Positions 1 through 8,190 of a DNA stretch of 64,000 bases are shown here, in pieces. Position numbers and translations under genes: made by a program. Origin of the DNA: Actinoplanes sp. KI2 (GTDB lineage: Bacteria > Actinomycetota > Actinomycetes > Mycobacteriales > Micromonosporaceae); contig NZ_JAOSZE010000030.1 in the NCBI RefSeq assembly GCF_025630775.1, forward strand, positions 1-64,000. Direction: 5' to 3'. How positions within the stretch are numbered: the stretch's first letter is position 1; every line of letters starts with the position of its first letter. The notes beneath the pieces were generated by a model. The model searched no databases, was not told the origin of the DNA, and saw only the letters and a list, made by a program, of their open reading frames with translations.

Positions 1-3
1 TGA

Positions 4-17
4 CCGAAAGTTTTCGG
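4..17. promoter_or_regulatory. Inverted repeat CCGAAA-GT-TTTCGG, candidate operator
   Basis: Six-base arms CCGAAA and TTTCGG are separated by two bases, 122 bp before the start of the CBM2 enzyme. The same arms recur at 111-126. LacI-family regulators of actinobacterial polysaccharide genes bind CGAAA-N-TTTCG-like palindromes, so this is a plausible operator. The regulator is not in the window. Confidence 0.4.
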
Positions 18-110
18 CAATCGGGCGGCTTCGCGCAACACGGCGATGCCGCCCGATCGCTATTTGCGGCTCAACCACTCTATTGATGATCATAGATGTG
101 AGGTACCTTT

Positions 111-126
111 CCGAAAAGGATTTCGG
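111..126. promoter_or_regulatory. Second CCGAAA/TTTCGG inverted repeat next to the RBS
   Basis: Arms CCGAAA (111-116) and TTTCGG (121-126) are separated by AGGA and end 12 bp before the ATG at 139. The repeat partly overlaps the ribosome binding site (GGGAGGGG, about 125-132). A protein bound here would block initiation. Together with the copy at 4-17 it brackets the promoter region. Confidence 0.4.
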
Positions 127-138
127 GAGGGGATCGAC

Positions 139-2826
139 ATGGCGAAGAGACGGCGCGTACTGGCGATGCTGCTCGCGGCCGGGCTCGGCACGACCCTCGC
201 GGCCACGACGATGACCGCCCACGCCGCCGCGGCCGGCTGCCAGGTGGCGTACGCGGTCAGCTCGCAGTGGCAGGGCGGCTTCGGCGCCTCCGTGACGGTC
301 ACCAACCTCGGCGACCCGATCAGCGGGTGGACCCTGCGGTGGTCGTTCGGCGCCGGGCAGACCGTCACCCAGGCCTGGAACGCCACCGTGACGCAGTCCG
401 GCGCGGCGGTCACCGCGGTCAGCATGGGCTACAACGCGGCGCTGGCCACCGGGGCGAGCACCTCGTTCGGCTTCAACGGCGCCTGGACCGGGTCGAACCC
501 GGTGCCGACCGCCTTCGCCCTCAACGGCGTCGCCTGCACCGGCAGCACGACCACCACTCCCCCGACGACGATGCCGACAACGCCGACAACGACGCCGACC
601 ACCGCGCCGACGACGCCGCCCCCGGCGAGCGGCTCCTATCAGGGCCTGCCGGCCGTGGCGCCGAACGGCTGTCACAACGCGAGCCTGCCCCGCTCGTACG
701 GCACCAACTTCAAGACCCCGTCCGACCCGTACGGGCAGGGCTACTCGAACCAGACCGCGATCGGCTGGGACGGCAACTACTGGCCGGCCTTCGAGTATCT
801 CTCCGGCTCGTTCTTCGCCCGGGGTGTGAACAGCACGTACAACGCCGGCGGCACGACGATCTGCGGCGCCATGTATTCGTTCAGCGCCTACACGTACGGC
901 GGTAACCCCGGCGCGCAGTCGGTGCAGTGGACCCAGGACGCGGGCTACCTGCCGGCCATGAAGACCACCCGCACCTCCGGGACCGTCGGCATCGCCATCA
1001 AGGACTTCGCCGACGAGGTGACCATCGGCGGCAACCCGTTCGTGCTGGTCTACGCCCGGGTCTCGATCACCAACAACGGCTCGTCGCCGGTCACCGTGCC
1101 GCCCGGCGGGAGCGGCCCGAATCTCCTGCGCCTGACGAGCTCCTCGCTCGACACCGTCGCGCCGGGCGCGACGAGCAACCACGACTTCGTCGTGGCGATC
1201 GACAACTTCGGTACGGGCGCCGCCCTGCCGACCGGGAGCACGCTGCAGGCGGGCGCGCCGGCATACGACACCGCGTACAGCCGGATGGTCTCGTATTGGA
1301 ACGGCCGCCTGGCCGAGACCAACAGCTTCACGCTGCCGGACGTCGCGCTGCCGAACACCGGAGGCCTGGCCAACCCGGGCACCGCCATGGTCAACGCCTA
1401 CCGGGCCGGCACCATCTACAACCTGATGATGCAGGTCGGGATGGCCGAGTTCAGCGCCGCGAACAACTACGCCTGGCTGCTCAACCACGACGTGCCGGGC
1501 GAGTTGACCGCGAAGTTCGAGACCGGCGACTTCCACGACGCGCAGAACCTGTTGCTCACCGCCCGCATCTCGGAGGCGACGAACTTCGACGAGGTCGGCG
1601 CGAACTGGTACTGGGACGGCGTCTGGAAGACGATGGGCGCGTGGGCGCAATACCTGGCCCAGACCGGCGACACCGCGTTCGTCAGCCAGTTCTTCCACGA
1701 CGACGCCACCGGCAGCAGCGCGTGGGGGCCGAGCCTCTACACCATCGCGCGCAACCGATACCCCGTCCAGCTGGCGTCCGACGGCACCCTGGCGACCAAC
1801 TTCGACAACGACTCCACCGGGCGCTGGCTGTTCAGCAACTTCTCGGCGTTGCAGATGCTGGCCTCGTACCGCTACATCGCCGGCCGGATCGGCGAGAGCG
1901 CGGAGGCGACCTGGGCGGACACCGCGTACAACAGCCTGCTGTCCGCCCTGAACACGGTGGTCGGGCGCAACCAGAGCACGAACGGCTTCAGCTACCTGCC
2001 GTGCGAGGTGGACAAGCCGAACACCGCCAACCGGTGTGCCACCTACAACGACGCCAACTGGGCCTCCCCGGGCTGGGTCGGGCAGAACCAGTGGTCGACC
2101 ATGCTGGCCGGCGGAAGCCTGACCGGCATCATGGGCGATCCCGGCCAGATCGACCGGATGTACGCGTGGGGCTTCGCCCGGCTCTCCTCGAACGGCCTGC
2201 CGTACCCGACGTTCGGCGCGTTCAACGGCTACTCGACCGCGTACAACACCGCGTACGCGTCGGACGGCCTGTTCTCGAACAACTACCGCGACCTGCCGAT
2301 CACCAGCTACGCCTGGCAGATCAAGACCACCACCGGCGGCCCGAACGCGTGGTGGGAGGCGAACGGCAGCGGCCCGAGCTCGGCCAACCCGTGGATCGGC
2401 AGCCACGCCGGCCCTCAGTTCGGCGCCTGCCCGTACGGGTGGCCGATCTCGGCCCAGCAGCAGGGCCTGCTGCAGTCGATCGCGGCCCGGGCGCTGAACG
2501 GGACGGTCCACGTGGGTCGCGGCGTGCCGAACGGCTGGATCACGGCCGGTCAGACGATCGCGGTGGCCAACCTGACCAACACCTACAACGTCACCTCCGG
2601 CGCCCGGTCGACGTACGGAGTGTCGATCCAGGTGACCAAGCCGGGCACCGGCCGGGTCGTCACGGTGACCCTGTCGGGCAGCGTCCCCGGCGGCGTCCAG
2701 ATCCAGCTGCCGATCTTCCTGAGCGTCGGTGTCTCGTCGGTCACCGGTGGCAGCTACGACGCGACCACCCACACGGTGACGGCCGGCTCGGGCGCCACCA
2801 CGATCGCGGTGACCCTGGCGTCCTGA
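139..2826 (+). CDS. Secreted CBM2-linked six-hairpin glycosidase-like enzyme
   Basis: The product is predicted to be an extracellular polysaccharide-active enzyme of 895 residues. Residues 1-31 form a Sec signal peptide (KRRR, hydrophobic core, AHA-A). Residues 34-134 are a family 2 carbohydrate-binding module, with Cys34 and Cys133 near its ends and spaced Trp residues. A Thr/Pro linker follows (about 136-163), then a large catalytic region. Its C-terminal two thirds contains alternating helical hairpins with Trp/Tyr/Asp-rich segments such as ANWYWDGVWKTMGAW, which resemble (alpha/alpha)6 six-hairpin glycosidases. I cannot assign a CAZy family. The start at 139 is preferred over the upstream in-frame ATG at 46 because it has a strong GGGAGGGG RBS and gives a clean signal peptide. 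CBM2 usually binds cellulose or xylan, so a plant cell wall substrate is likely but inferred. Confidence 0.85.
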   Translation: MAKRRRVLAMLLAAGLGTTLAATTMTAHAAAAGCQVAYAVSSQWQGGFGASVTVTNLGDPISGWTLRWSFGAGQTVTQAWNATVTQSGAAVTAVSMGYNAALATGASTSFGFNGAWTGSNPVPTAFALNGVACTGSTTTTPPTTMPTTPTTTPTTAPTTPPPASGSYQGLPAVAPNGCHNASLPRSYGTNFKTPSDPYGQGYSNQTAIGWDGNYWPAFEYLSGSFFARGVNSTYNAGGTTICGAMYSFSAYTYGGNPGAQSVQWTQDAGYLPAMKTTRTSGTVGIAIKDFADEVTIGGNPFVLVYARVSITNNGSSPVTVPPGGSGPNLLRLTSSSLDTVAPGATSNHDFVVAIDNFGTGAALPTGSTLQAGAPAYDTAYSRMVSYWNGRLAETNSFTLPDVALPNTGGLANPGTAMVNAYRAGTIYNLMMQVGMAEFSAANNYAWLLNHDVPGELTAKFETGDFHDAQNLLLTARISEATNFDEVGANWYWDGVWKTMGAWAQYLAQTGDTAFVSQFFHDDATGSSAWGPSLYTIARNRYPVQLASDGTLATNFDNDSTGRWLFSNFSALQMLASYRYIAGRIGESAEATWADTAYNSLLSALNTVVGRNQSTNGFSYLPCEVDKPNTANRCATYNDANWASPGWVGQNQWSTMLAGGSLTGIMGDPGQIDRMYAWGFARLSSNGLPYPTFGAFNGYSTAYNTAYASDGLFSNNYRDLPITSYAWQIKTTTGGPNAWWEANGSGPSSANPWIGSHAGPQFGACPYGWPISAQQQGLLQSIAARALNGTVHVGRGVPNGWITAGQTIAVANLTNTYNVTSGARSTYGVSIQVTKPGTGRVVTVTLSGSVPGGVQIQLPIFLSVGVSSVTGGSYDATTHTVTAGSGATTIAVTLAS

Positions 2827-2844
2827 CCGGGGGGTGAGCCCGGT
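2826..2844 (+). terminator. Short GC hairpin after the CBM2 enzyme
   Basis: ACCGGG (2826-2831) pairs with CCCGGT (2839-2844) around a 7-nt loop, starting on the last base of the stop codon. There is no U-tract. It is a weak terminator candidate ahead of the lipoprotein gene. Confidence 0.3.
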
Positions 2845-2888
2845 TGGTATCGTGCGCCTCCGACATTCTGATCATGGGGGAGACATCG

Positions 2889-3341
2889 ATGTACCGGACT
2901 CGGATCGTCCTTTTGGGAGTTGCGGTCGCGGCGCTGGCCGGCTGCGACCCGCAACCCGGCTCGGCACCATCCGCAACCAAGGCGGCGCCCGCGGCCACCA
3001 CGGCCACGAGCGCCGCCCCGGCGAACGACGCGGCCACCACGAAGGCCTGCGCCGACATCAAGCAGGACCTCAAGGACAACGCCACCAAGATTGCCAAGGC
3101 CCAGAAGATCGGGCCGCCGGCCGGGCACATCGCGGTCAGCGCCCAGTGGTTCGCCGGCTCGGCCGCCGTCATCGCGCATTCCATCGGCGCGAACGACACG
3201 GTCGGCGCCGCCGCCGACAAGGTGCAGAAGATCATGGCGGACCTGGCCGAGGAGACCAACAAGTCCGGCAACGCCAAGCCCAGCACGGCGAAGCTGGACG
3301 CCGCCGTCAAGGAGCTGACCGCGGCCTGCTCGGCGGCGTGA
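2889..3341 (+). CDS. Small secreted lipoprotein of unknown function
   Basis: This 150-residue protein begins with a lipoprotein signal (MYRTRIVLLGVAVAALAGC), giving a lipobox LAGC with Cys at about residue 19. A low-complexity Ala/Thr/Pro spacer (about 20-45) follows, then a helical domain rich in Lys and Ala (about 46-150). The ATG at 2889 follows GGGGGAGA at spacing suitable for an RBS. An in-frame ATG at 2874 and a GTG further upstream would put extra residues before the signal peptide and are less likely. I recognise no domain. It is probably anchored to the outer face of the membrane. It may be transcribed with the preceding CBM2 gene, 62 bp away, but no sequence feature links the functions. 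Confidence 0.75.
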   Translation: MYRTRIVLLGVAVAALAGCDPQPGSAPSATKAAPAATTATSAAPANDAATTKACADIKQDLKDNATKIAKAQKIGPPAGHIAVSAQWFAGSAAVIAHSIGANDTVGAAADKVQKIMADLAEETNKSGNAKPSTAKLDAAVKELTAACSAA

Positions 3342-3342
3342 C

Positions 3343-3379
3343 TTCAGCGGTGGATACCGTGATTTCAGCGGTAGATACC
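3343..3379. repeat. Imperfect 16-bp direct repeat at the 3' end of the TetR gene
   Basis: TTCAGCGGTGGATACC (3343-3358) and TTCAGCGGTAGATACC (3364-3379) differ at one base and have a period of 21 bp. On the minus strand the second copy holds the last codons (GIYR and stop) of the TetR gene; the first copy lies just beyond the stop. This looks like a small tandem duplication. Confidence 0.7.
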
Positions 3380-3976
3380 CAGTAGCGCCCGCGACGCGGC
3401 CTCGACAATCTCGTCCGTCGAGGCCGCGAGCGTGCCGTCCAGCCAGGCGGTGATCAGCTCGGCCATGCCGCCGATGAAGAGCATGCCGCCGATCTCGTCC
3501 TCGTTCGCGCTGCGGCCGGGCGAGCCGAGGAGCTTGCGCGACTCGACCGCCGACTGGTGGGCGAGGTGGCGCAGCAGCTCGGTGCGCCGCCGCCGCAGGG
3601 CCGGCACGGCCACCGACTCCACGATGGCGACCCGGCCCTTCCGCGGGTCGTCGAGCAGCAGCTGCATGAACGCCCGCACCGAGGCGTGCACCCGGGCCGC
3701 CGGGTCGTCGCCGGCGGCCTCGGCGGCCGCGCGGCTGGTCTGCTCGATCTCGGCGCCGATCTCGTCCATGACCGCCTCGAGCAGCGCGTCCAGCCCGGCG
3801 AAGCTCTCGTAGAAGTAGCGCTCGCTCAGGCCCGCCTCGGCGCAGACGGCGGTCATCGTCGTTCGCGTCGCCGGGTCGGCCCAGACCGTGAGGCCGGCGG
3901 CGAGCAGCCGGGAGCGCCGCTCGGCCGCCCGGTCGGCGGCGCTGACGCCCTTGTAGATCCCGGACTGCACCGCCAT
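3365..3976 (-). CDS. TetR-family transcriptional regulator
   Basis: This 203-residue protein has an N-terminal TetR helix-turn-helix (about residues 17-63). The recognition part reads AGLSERYFYESFAGLDALLEAV, matching the family pattern ending in FYxxFxxxxxL. The C-terminal ligand-binding half is all-helical and unassigned. The start at ATG 3976 keeps the normal short N-terminal arm; an upstream ATG at 4060 would add 28 unconserved residues and overlap the divergent P450 start. It is divergently transcribed from the P450/ALDH/acyl-CoA dehydrogenase run with about 80 bp between them, so it probably controls that cluster and itself. An 8-bp-arm inverted repeat at 4002-4029 is the likely operator. 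The inducer is unknown, probably the substrate or its CoA ester. Confidence 0.85.
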   Translation of the reverse strand: MAVQSGIYKGVSAADRAAERRSRLLAAGLTVWADPATRTTMTAVCAEAGLSERYFYESFAGLDALLEAVMDEIGAEIEQTSRAAAEAAGDDPAARVHASVRAFMQLLLDDPRKGRVAIVESVAVPALRRRRTELLRHLAHQSAVESRKLLGSPGRSANEDEIGGMLFIGGMAELITAWLDGTLAASTDEIVEAASRALLGIYR

Positions 3977-4001
3977 GAGGCCCACGATGCCACATGCCCG
4001 A

Positions 4002-4029
4002 CGGGAAGGTTGACAGGAGGCCCTTCCCG
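4002..4029. promoter_or_regulatory. Inverted repeat between tetR and P450, candidate TetR operator
   Basis: CGGGAAGG (4002-4009) and CCTTCCCG (4022-4029) are perfect 8-bp arms with a 12-bp spacer. The spacer holds TTGACA (4010-4015), which could be the -35 box of the P450-side promoter. Binding would block both divergent genes. Confidence 0.5.
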
Positions 4030-4058
4030 AATAACGCTGAGCGGGAGCGAGGTGAGCC

Positions 4059-5402
4059 ATGACGGTCAGCGCCTTGGAAACCAGACCCCTCCCGGTCCAG
4101 CGCCGCGAGGACCGTGGCCTGCCCTGGATCGGCCAGCTGCTCGCCTACCAGCGCGACCCGATCGGGCTCTACCGGCGGCATTGGGAGCACTACGGCCCAG
4201 TCGCACCGTCGCGCATGCTCGGCAAGGACACGGCGATGCTGCTCGGCCCGGACGCCTGCGGCGAGGCGCTGCAGAACCGGGACAAGGCGTTCGCCAACGA
4301 GCCGGCCTGGTCGCAGCTGGTCGGCCCGTTCTTCCACCGTGGACTGATGCTCATCGACTTCGACGACCACCACGACCATCGGCTGATCATGCAGGAGGCG
4401 TTCACCCGGCCCCGGCTGGACGGCTACACCCGGCGGCTGCACCCGGCCATCGAGCGCGGCCTGGCGAGCTGGCCGGCGGGCCGGGAGCTCCGGGCGCACT
4501 GGCGTCTCAAGCAGCTCACCCTCGACATCGCGGCCGACCTGTTCATGGGCGGCGCCCGGGACACCGGCAAGGCCGAGATGGACCGGGTCAACCAGGCGTT
4601 CATCACCTGCGTGCAGGCCGCGGCGGGGATCGTCCGGGCCGACGTGCCGCTCACCCGCTGGGGCCGGGCCTACCGCGCCCGCAAGGTGCTGGAGAGCTTC
4701 CTCCGCGGATACCTACCGGCCAAGCGGGCAACGGTGACCGACGACATCTTCTCGGTGCTCTGTCACATCGAGACCGAGGACGGCGCCCGCTTCACCGACG
4801 ACGACGTCATCAACCACATGATCTTCCTGATGATGGCGGCGCACGACACGTCGACCATCACCACCTCGACGATGCTGCACTACCTCGGCCAGCACCCGGC
4901 ATGGCAGGAACGCTGCCGGGCCGAGTCGATGGCCCTCGGGCCGGCCCCCGAGCGGGCCGAGCTCGAGTCGCTCGTCTCGATCGACCTGGTCATGCGCGAG
5001 GCGCTGCGCCTGCGGGCGCCGGTGCCGGTGCTGGTCCGGTACACCGTCAAGGACACCGTCGTGCAGGGCGTCCGCATCCCGGCCGACACCTTCTGCTCGC
5101 TCGGCATCCAGTTCACCCACCTGATGGAGGAGTACTGGACCAACCCGATGGTCTTCGACCCGGAACGCTTCGGGCCCGAGCGCCGCGAGGACCGCTCGCA
5201 CCGGTTCGCCTGGGAGCCGTTCGGCGGCGGCGTGCACAAGTGCATCGGGCTCCACTTCGCCGGCCTCGAGGTCAAGGCGATCATGCACCGGCTGCTGCGC
5301 GGGTACCACTGGAGCGTCGACCCCGGGTACGTACCGCCGCTGGACAACCACTCGCTGCCGTTCCCCAAGGACGGTCAGCCGATCGTCCTGGTCCGGAACT
5401 GA
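4059..5402 (+). CDS. Cytochrome P450, CYP136-like
   Basis: This 447-residue soluble P450 shows an I-helix motif AAHDTST (about residues 265-271), the K-helix ExxR as EALR, and the heme loop FGGGVHKCIG with Cys395 as thiolate ligand. The segments GPFFHRGLMLIDF and NHMIFLMMAAHDTST closely recall mycobacterial CYP136 as I remember it; this assignment needs an alignment. P450s of this type insert oxygen into hydrophobic substrates using ferredoxin and reductase partners, which are not encoded next to it. It heads a same-strand run with ALDH, acyl-CoA dehydrogenases, acyl-CoA ligase, SDR and a second P450. That order suggests hydroxylation, then oxidation to an acid and CoA-dependent breakdown. 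It lies beside, and probably under, the divergent TetR protein. Confidence 0.88.
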   Translation: MTVSALETRPLPVQRREDRGLPWIGQLLAYQRDPIGLYRRHWEHYGPVAPSRMLGKDTAMLLGPDACGEALQNRDKAFANEPAWSQLVGPFFHRGLMLIDFDDHHDHRLIMQEAFTRPRLDGYTRRLHPAIERGLASWPAGRELRAHWRLKQLTLDIAADLFMGGARDTGKAEMDRVNQAFITCVQAAAGIVRADVPLTRWGRAYRARKVLESFLRGYLPAKRATVTDDIFSVLCHIETEDGARFTDDDVINHMIFLMMAAHDTSTITTSTMLHYLGQHPAWQERCRAESMALGPAPERAELESLVSIDLVMREALRLRAPVPVLVRYTVKDTVVQGVRIPADTFCSLGIQFTHLMEEYWTNPMVFDPERFGPERREDRSHRFAWEPFGGGVHKCIGLHFAGLEVKAIMHRLLRGYHWSVDPGYVPPLDNHSLPFPKDGQPIVLVRN

Positions 5403-5411
5403 GGGCCGAGC

Positions 5412-6995
5412 ATGGTCACCGGACCGGTCAGCGCCCACCGCCCGGCCTGGCTGACCGACGCCCGGCTCGCCTCGCTGCGGCGCTGGGTCGCCGTTCCCGC
5501 CTCCGGCGGCGCCGGCACGACCACGGCGATCGCGCCGTACGACGCCCTGCCGACCGTCGGAGTCCCGGCCGGCACGCCGGACGACGTCGAAGCCGCGGCC
5601 GCCCGGGCCCGCGCGGCGCAGGAGCCGTGGGCCGGCCTGTCGTACGGCGCCCGCGCGCAGGTCGTGCTCCGCTTCCACGACCTGCTCGTCGAGCGGCAGG
5701 ACGAGGTGCTCGACCTGATCCAGTGGGAGATGGGCAAGGCCCGCTTCCACGCCTGGCAGGAGGTCCTGCTGCTGGGCACGGTGGCCCGCCACTACGCCCG
5801 GCACGGGCAGACCTACCTCGAGGACCGGTCCGTCCGCCCGGCGATCCCGGTGGTCACCCGGGCCCGGGAGCTGCGCATCCCCAAGGGCGTCGTCGGGATC
5901 GTGTCGCCGTGGAACTACCCGCTCTTCCTCGGCGTCGGCGACCTGATCCCGGCGCTGCTCGCCGGGAACGCCGCCGTCAGCAAGGCGGACGAGCAGACGC
6001 CGCTCACCCTGCTGTGGGCCCGGGCCCTGCTGGCCGAGGCGGGGCTGCCGGAGAACGTCTGGCAGGTCGTCTCCGGCGACGGGCCGACGATCGGCGCGGC
6101 CGTCGTCGACAACGTCGACTACCTCTGCTTCACCGGCTCCACCGAAACCGGCCGGGTGGTGGCCGAGCGCGCCGGGCGTCGCCTGATCGGAGCCTCACTC
6201 GAACTGGGCGGCAAGAACCCCTTGATCGTACGGGCGGACGCCGACCTTGATCTTGCGGCCCGTGGCACCGCCGACGCCGCCTTCGCCAACAGCGGCCAGA
6301 TGTGCATCCACATCGAACGCGTGATCGTGCACGTGGACGTGTACGACGCCTTCACCGCGGCGCTGCTGGCCGCCACCAGCGCGCAACGGCTGGGCCAGGG
6401 CCTCGGCTTCGGCTACGACGTCGGCCCGCTGGCCGGGCAGGCCCAGCTGGACAGGGTCAGCGCGCACGTGCGGGACGCGGTCGCGAAGGGCGCCACCGTG
6501 CTGGCCGGCGGCCGGGCCCGGCCCGACATCGGCCCGTACGCCTACCAGCCGACCGTCCTGGCCGACGTCACCGACGACATGGACGTCTGCCTCGGCGAGA
6601 CCTTCGGGCCCGTCGTCGCGCTGCACCGGGTGACCGACGACGCGGCCGCGATCGCCGCCGCCAACCGCGGCCGCCACGGCCTGTCCGCCGGCATCTTCAG
6701 CCGGGACACCGCCACGGCGCAGGCGATGGCCCGCCGGATCCGGGCCCGCGCGGTCAACATCAACGACGGGGCCGGCCTCGCCATCGGCACGGTGGAGGCG
6801 CCGATGGGTGGGCGTGGCGACAGCGGTCTGGGCCGCCGGCACGGTGCCGAGGGCATTCGCAAGTACACCGACGCGCAGACCGTGGCCGTCTCCCGTCTCG
6901 GCCCGGTCGGACCGCCGCCGCACCGGCCGGTGGAGTCCTTTGTGGCGCTGGGCAACAGGCAACTACGGCTGCTGCGGCGGCTCGGGATCCGGTGA
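5412..6995 (+). CDS. NAD(P)-dependent aldehyde dehydrogenase
   Basis: This 527-residue enzyme of the ALDH superfamily has all key residues: Asn169 in SPWNYP, the general base Glu264 in LELGGKNP, and the nucleophile Cys298 in NSGQMCI. The FTGSTETG motif (about 240-247) marks the cofactor-binding fold. It is closest in style to the succinate-semialdehyde dehydrogenase-like group. It starts 10 bp after the P450 stop with GAGG as RBS, so the two are probably co-transcribed. The likely role is oxidation of an aldehyde formed by the P450 to a carboxylic acid, which the downstream ligase can activate. The true substrate cannot be read from sequence. The length is slightly above the usual 480-500 because of extra residues at both ends. 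Confidence 0.88.
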   Translation: MVTGPVSAHRPAWLTDARLASLRRWVAVPASGGAGTTTAIAPYDALPTVGVPAGTPDDVEAAAARARAAQEPWAGLSYGARAQVVLRFHDLLVERQDEVLDLIQWEMGKARFHAWQEVLLLGTVARHYARHGQTYLEDRSVRPAIPVVTRARELRIPKGVVGIVSPWNYPLFLGVGDLIPALLAGNAAVSKADEQTPLTLLWARALLAEAGLPENVWQVVSGDGPTIGAAVVDNVDYLCFTGSTETGRVVAERAGRRLIGASLELGGKNPLIVRADADLDLAARGTADAAFANSGQMCIHIERVIVHVDVYDAFTAALLAATSAQRLGQGLGFGYDVGPLAGQAQLDRVSAHVRDAVAKGATVLAGGRARPDIGPYAYQPTVLADVTDDMDVCLGETFGPVVALHRVTDDAAAIAAANRGRHGLSAGIFSRDTATAQAMARRIRARAVNINDGAGLAIGTVEAPMGGRGDSGLGRRHGAEGIRKYTDAQTVAVSRLGPVGPPPHRPVESFVALGNRQLRLLRRLGIR

Positions 6996-7005
6996 AGGGA
7001 CCGTT

Positions 7006-8190
7006 ATGGACTTCGACGACACCGTGGACGAGGCGGCCTGGCGCGCCGAGGTGCGCTCGTTCCTGGAGCGGCACGCGGACGAGCAGCGCGAGGACCCGCG
7101 GGCCTGGCAGGCCACCCTGTACGACGCCGGGTTCGTCGGCGTCACCTGGCCGGTCGAGGCCGGCGGCCGCGGTGGCACCCCGATGCAGCAGGCGATCGTC
7201 GACCAGGAGATGGACCGGCTCGGCCTCCCCCGTCTGATCAACCTGATCGGCATCGGCATGTGCGGCCCGACCGTGATCATGCACGGCAGCGACCGGCAGA
7301 AGGAGCGCTACCTCCGGCGGCTGCTGCGGGCCGACGACCTCTGGTGCCAGCTGTTCAGCGAGCCGTCCGCCGGCAGCGACCTGGCCGCGCTGCGGACCCG
7401 GGCCGTCCGGGGCGCGGACGGCGACTGGCGGATCGACGGGCAGAAGGTGTGGACGACGCTCGCGCACCTGGCCGACTACGGGATCCTGCTCACCCGTACC
7501 GATCCGGACGTTCCCAAACACCGTGGCCTGACGATGTTCGTGGTCGACCTGAAGGCGCCCGGCGTCACCGTCCGGCCGCTGCGGCAGATGAACGGCGAGG
7601 CGCACTTCAACGAGGTGTTCTTCGACGACGTGGTGGTGCCGGACGCCGAGCGGCTCGGCGAGGCCGGCGACGGCTGGCGGGTGGCGCTGACGACGCTGAT
7701 GAGCGAGCGACTCTCGCTCGGTGGCGGCGGCACCTCGATCGGGCCGAAGCCCGAGACGGTGGCCCGGCACGTCGCCGAGCACCTCGGCGCGCTCTCCGCC
7801 GACCGGCAGGTGCTGGCCCGTCAGCAGCTGGGCCGCGGGTACGTCGCCGCGCTCGGCGCCCGCTACACCGGTTACCGCCAGCTCTCCAAGCTCAGCCGCG
7901 GCGAGCTGCCCGGGCCGGAGGCGTCGGCCGGGAAGTTGAGCGGCACCCGGTCGGCGCGCGATCTGGCCGACCTCGCGGTGCGCGTGCTCGGTGCCGACGC
8001 CCGCGTCGCGGCCACCCGGGACGGCGACGACACCTGGCAGACCGTGCAGGCGGTGCTGCCCGGCATGGCCATCGCCGGCGGCAGCGACCAGGTGCTGCGC
8101 AACATCATCGGCGAGCGGGTCCTCGGTCTGCCCGCCGAACCGCGGGCCGACAAGGGCGTCACCTTCAGGGAGAGCCTCAATGAACTTTGA
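7006..8190 (+). CDS. Acyl-CoA dehydrogenase, first subunit of a pair
   Basis: This 394-residue flavoprotein has the acyl-CoA dehydrogenase signature SEPSAGSDLA (middle domain). Its C-terminal segment DQVLRNIIGERVLGLP is typical of actinobacterial FadE proteins. The start ATG at 7006 follows GAAGGGA and begins 10 bp after the ALDH stop. Its gene overlaps the next acyl-CoA dehydrogenase gene by 11 bp. In steroid catabolism, adjacent unequal FadE genes often form alpha2beta2 enzymes in which only one subunit keeps a full FAD site and catalytic Glu. This pair has that look: this member is the fuller one, and SERLSLGGG (about residues 228-236) may carry the catalytic Glu. The predicted reaction is FAD-dependent alpha,beta-desaturation of an acyl-CoA, passing electrons to ETF (not encoded here). 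Confidence 0.87.
   Translation: MDFDDTVDEAAWRAEVRSFLERHADEQREDPRAWQATLYDAGFVGVTWPVEAGGRGGTPMQQAIVDQEMDRLGLPRLINLIGIGMCGPTVIMHGSDRQKERYLRRLLRADDLWCQLFSEPSAGSDLAALRTRAVRGADGDWRIDGQKVWTTLAHLADYGILLTRTDPDVPKHRGLTMFVVDLKAPGVTVRPLRQMNGEAHFNEVFFDDVVVPDAERLGEAGDGWRVALTTLMSERLSLGGGGTSIGPKPETVARHVAEHLGALSADRQVLARQQLGRGYVAALGARYTGYRQLSKLSRGELPGPEASAGKLSGTRSARDLADLAVRVLGADARVAATRDGDDTWQTVQAVLPGMAIAGGSDQVLRNIIGERVLGLPAEPRADKGVTFRESLNEL

Noticed and set aside
3557..6250. 897-codon plus-strand frame over tetR, P450 and ALDH
   Set aside because: Low-complexity Arg/Pro/Gly shadow; the true genes have clear motifs in other frames.
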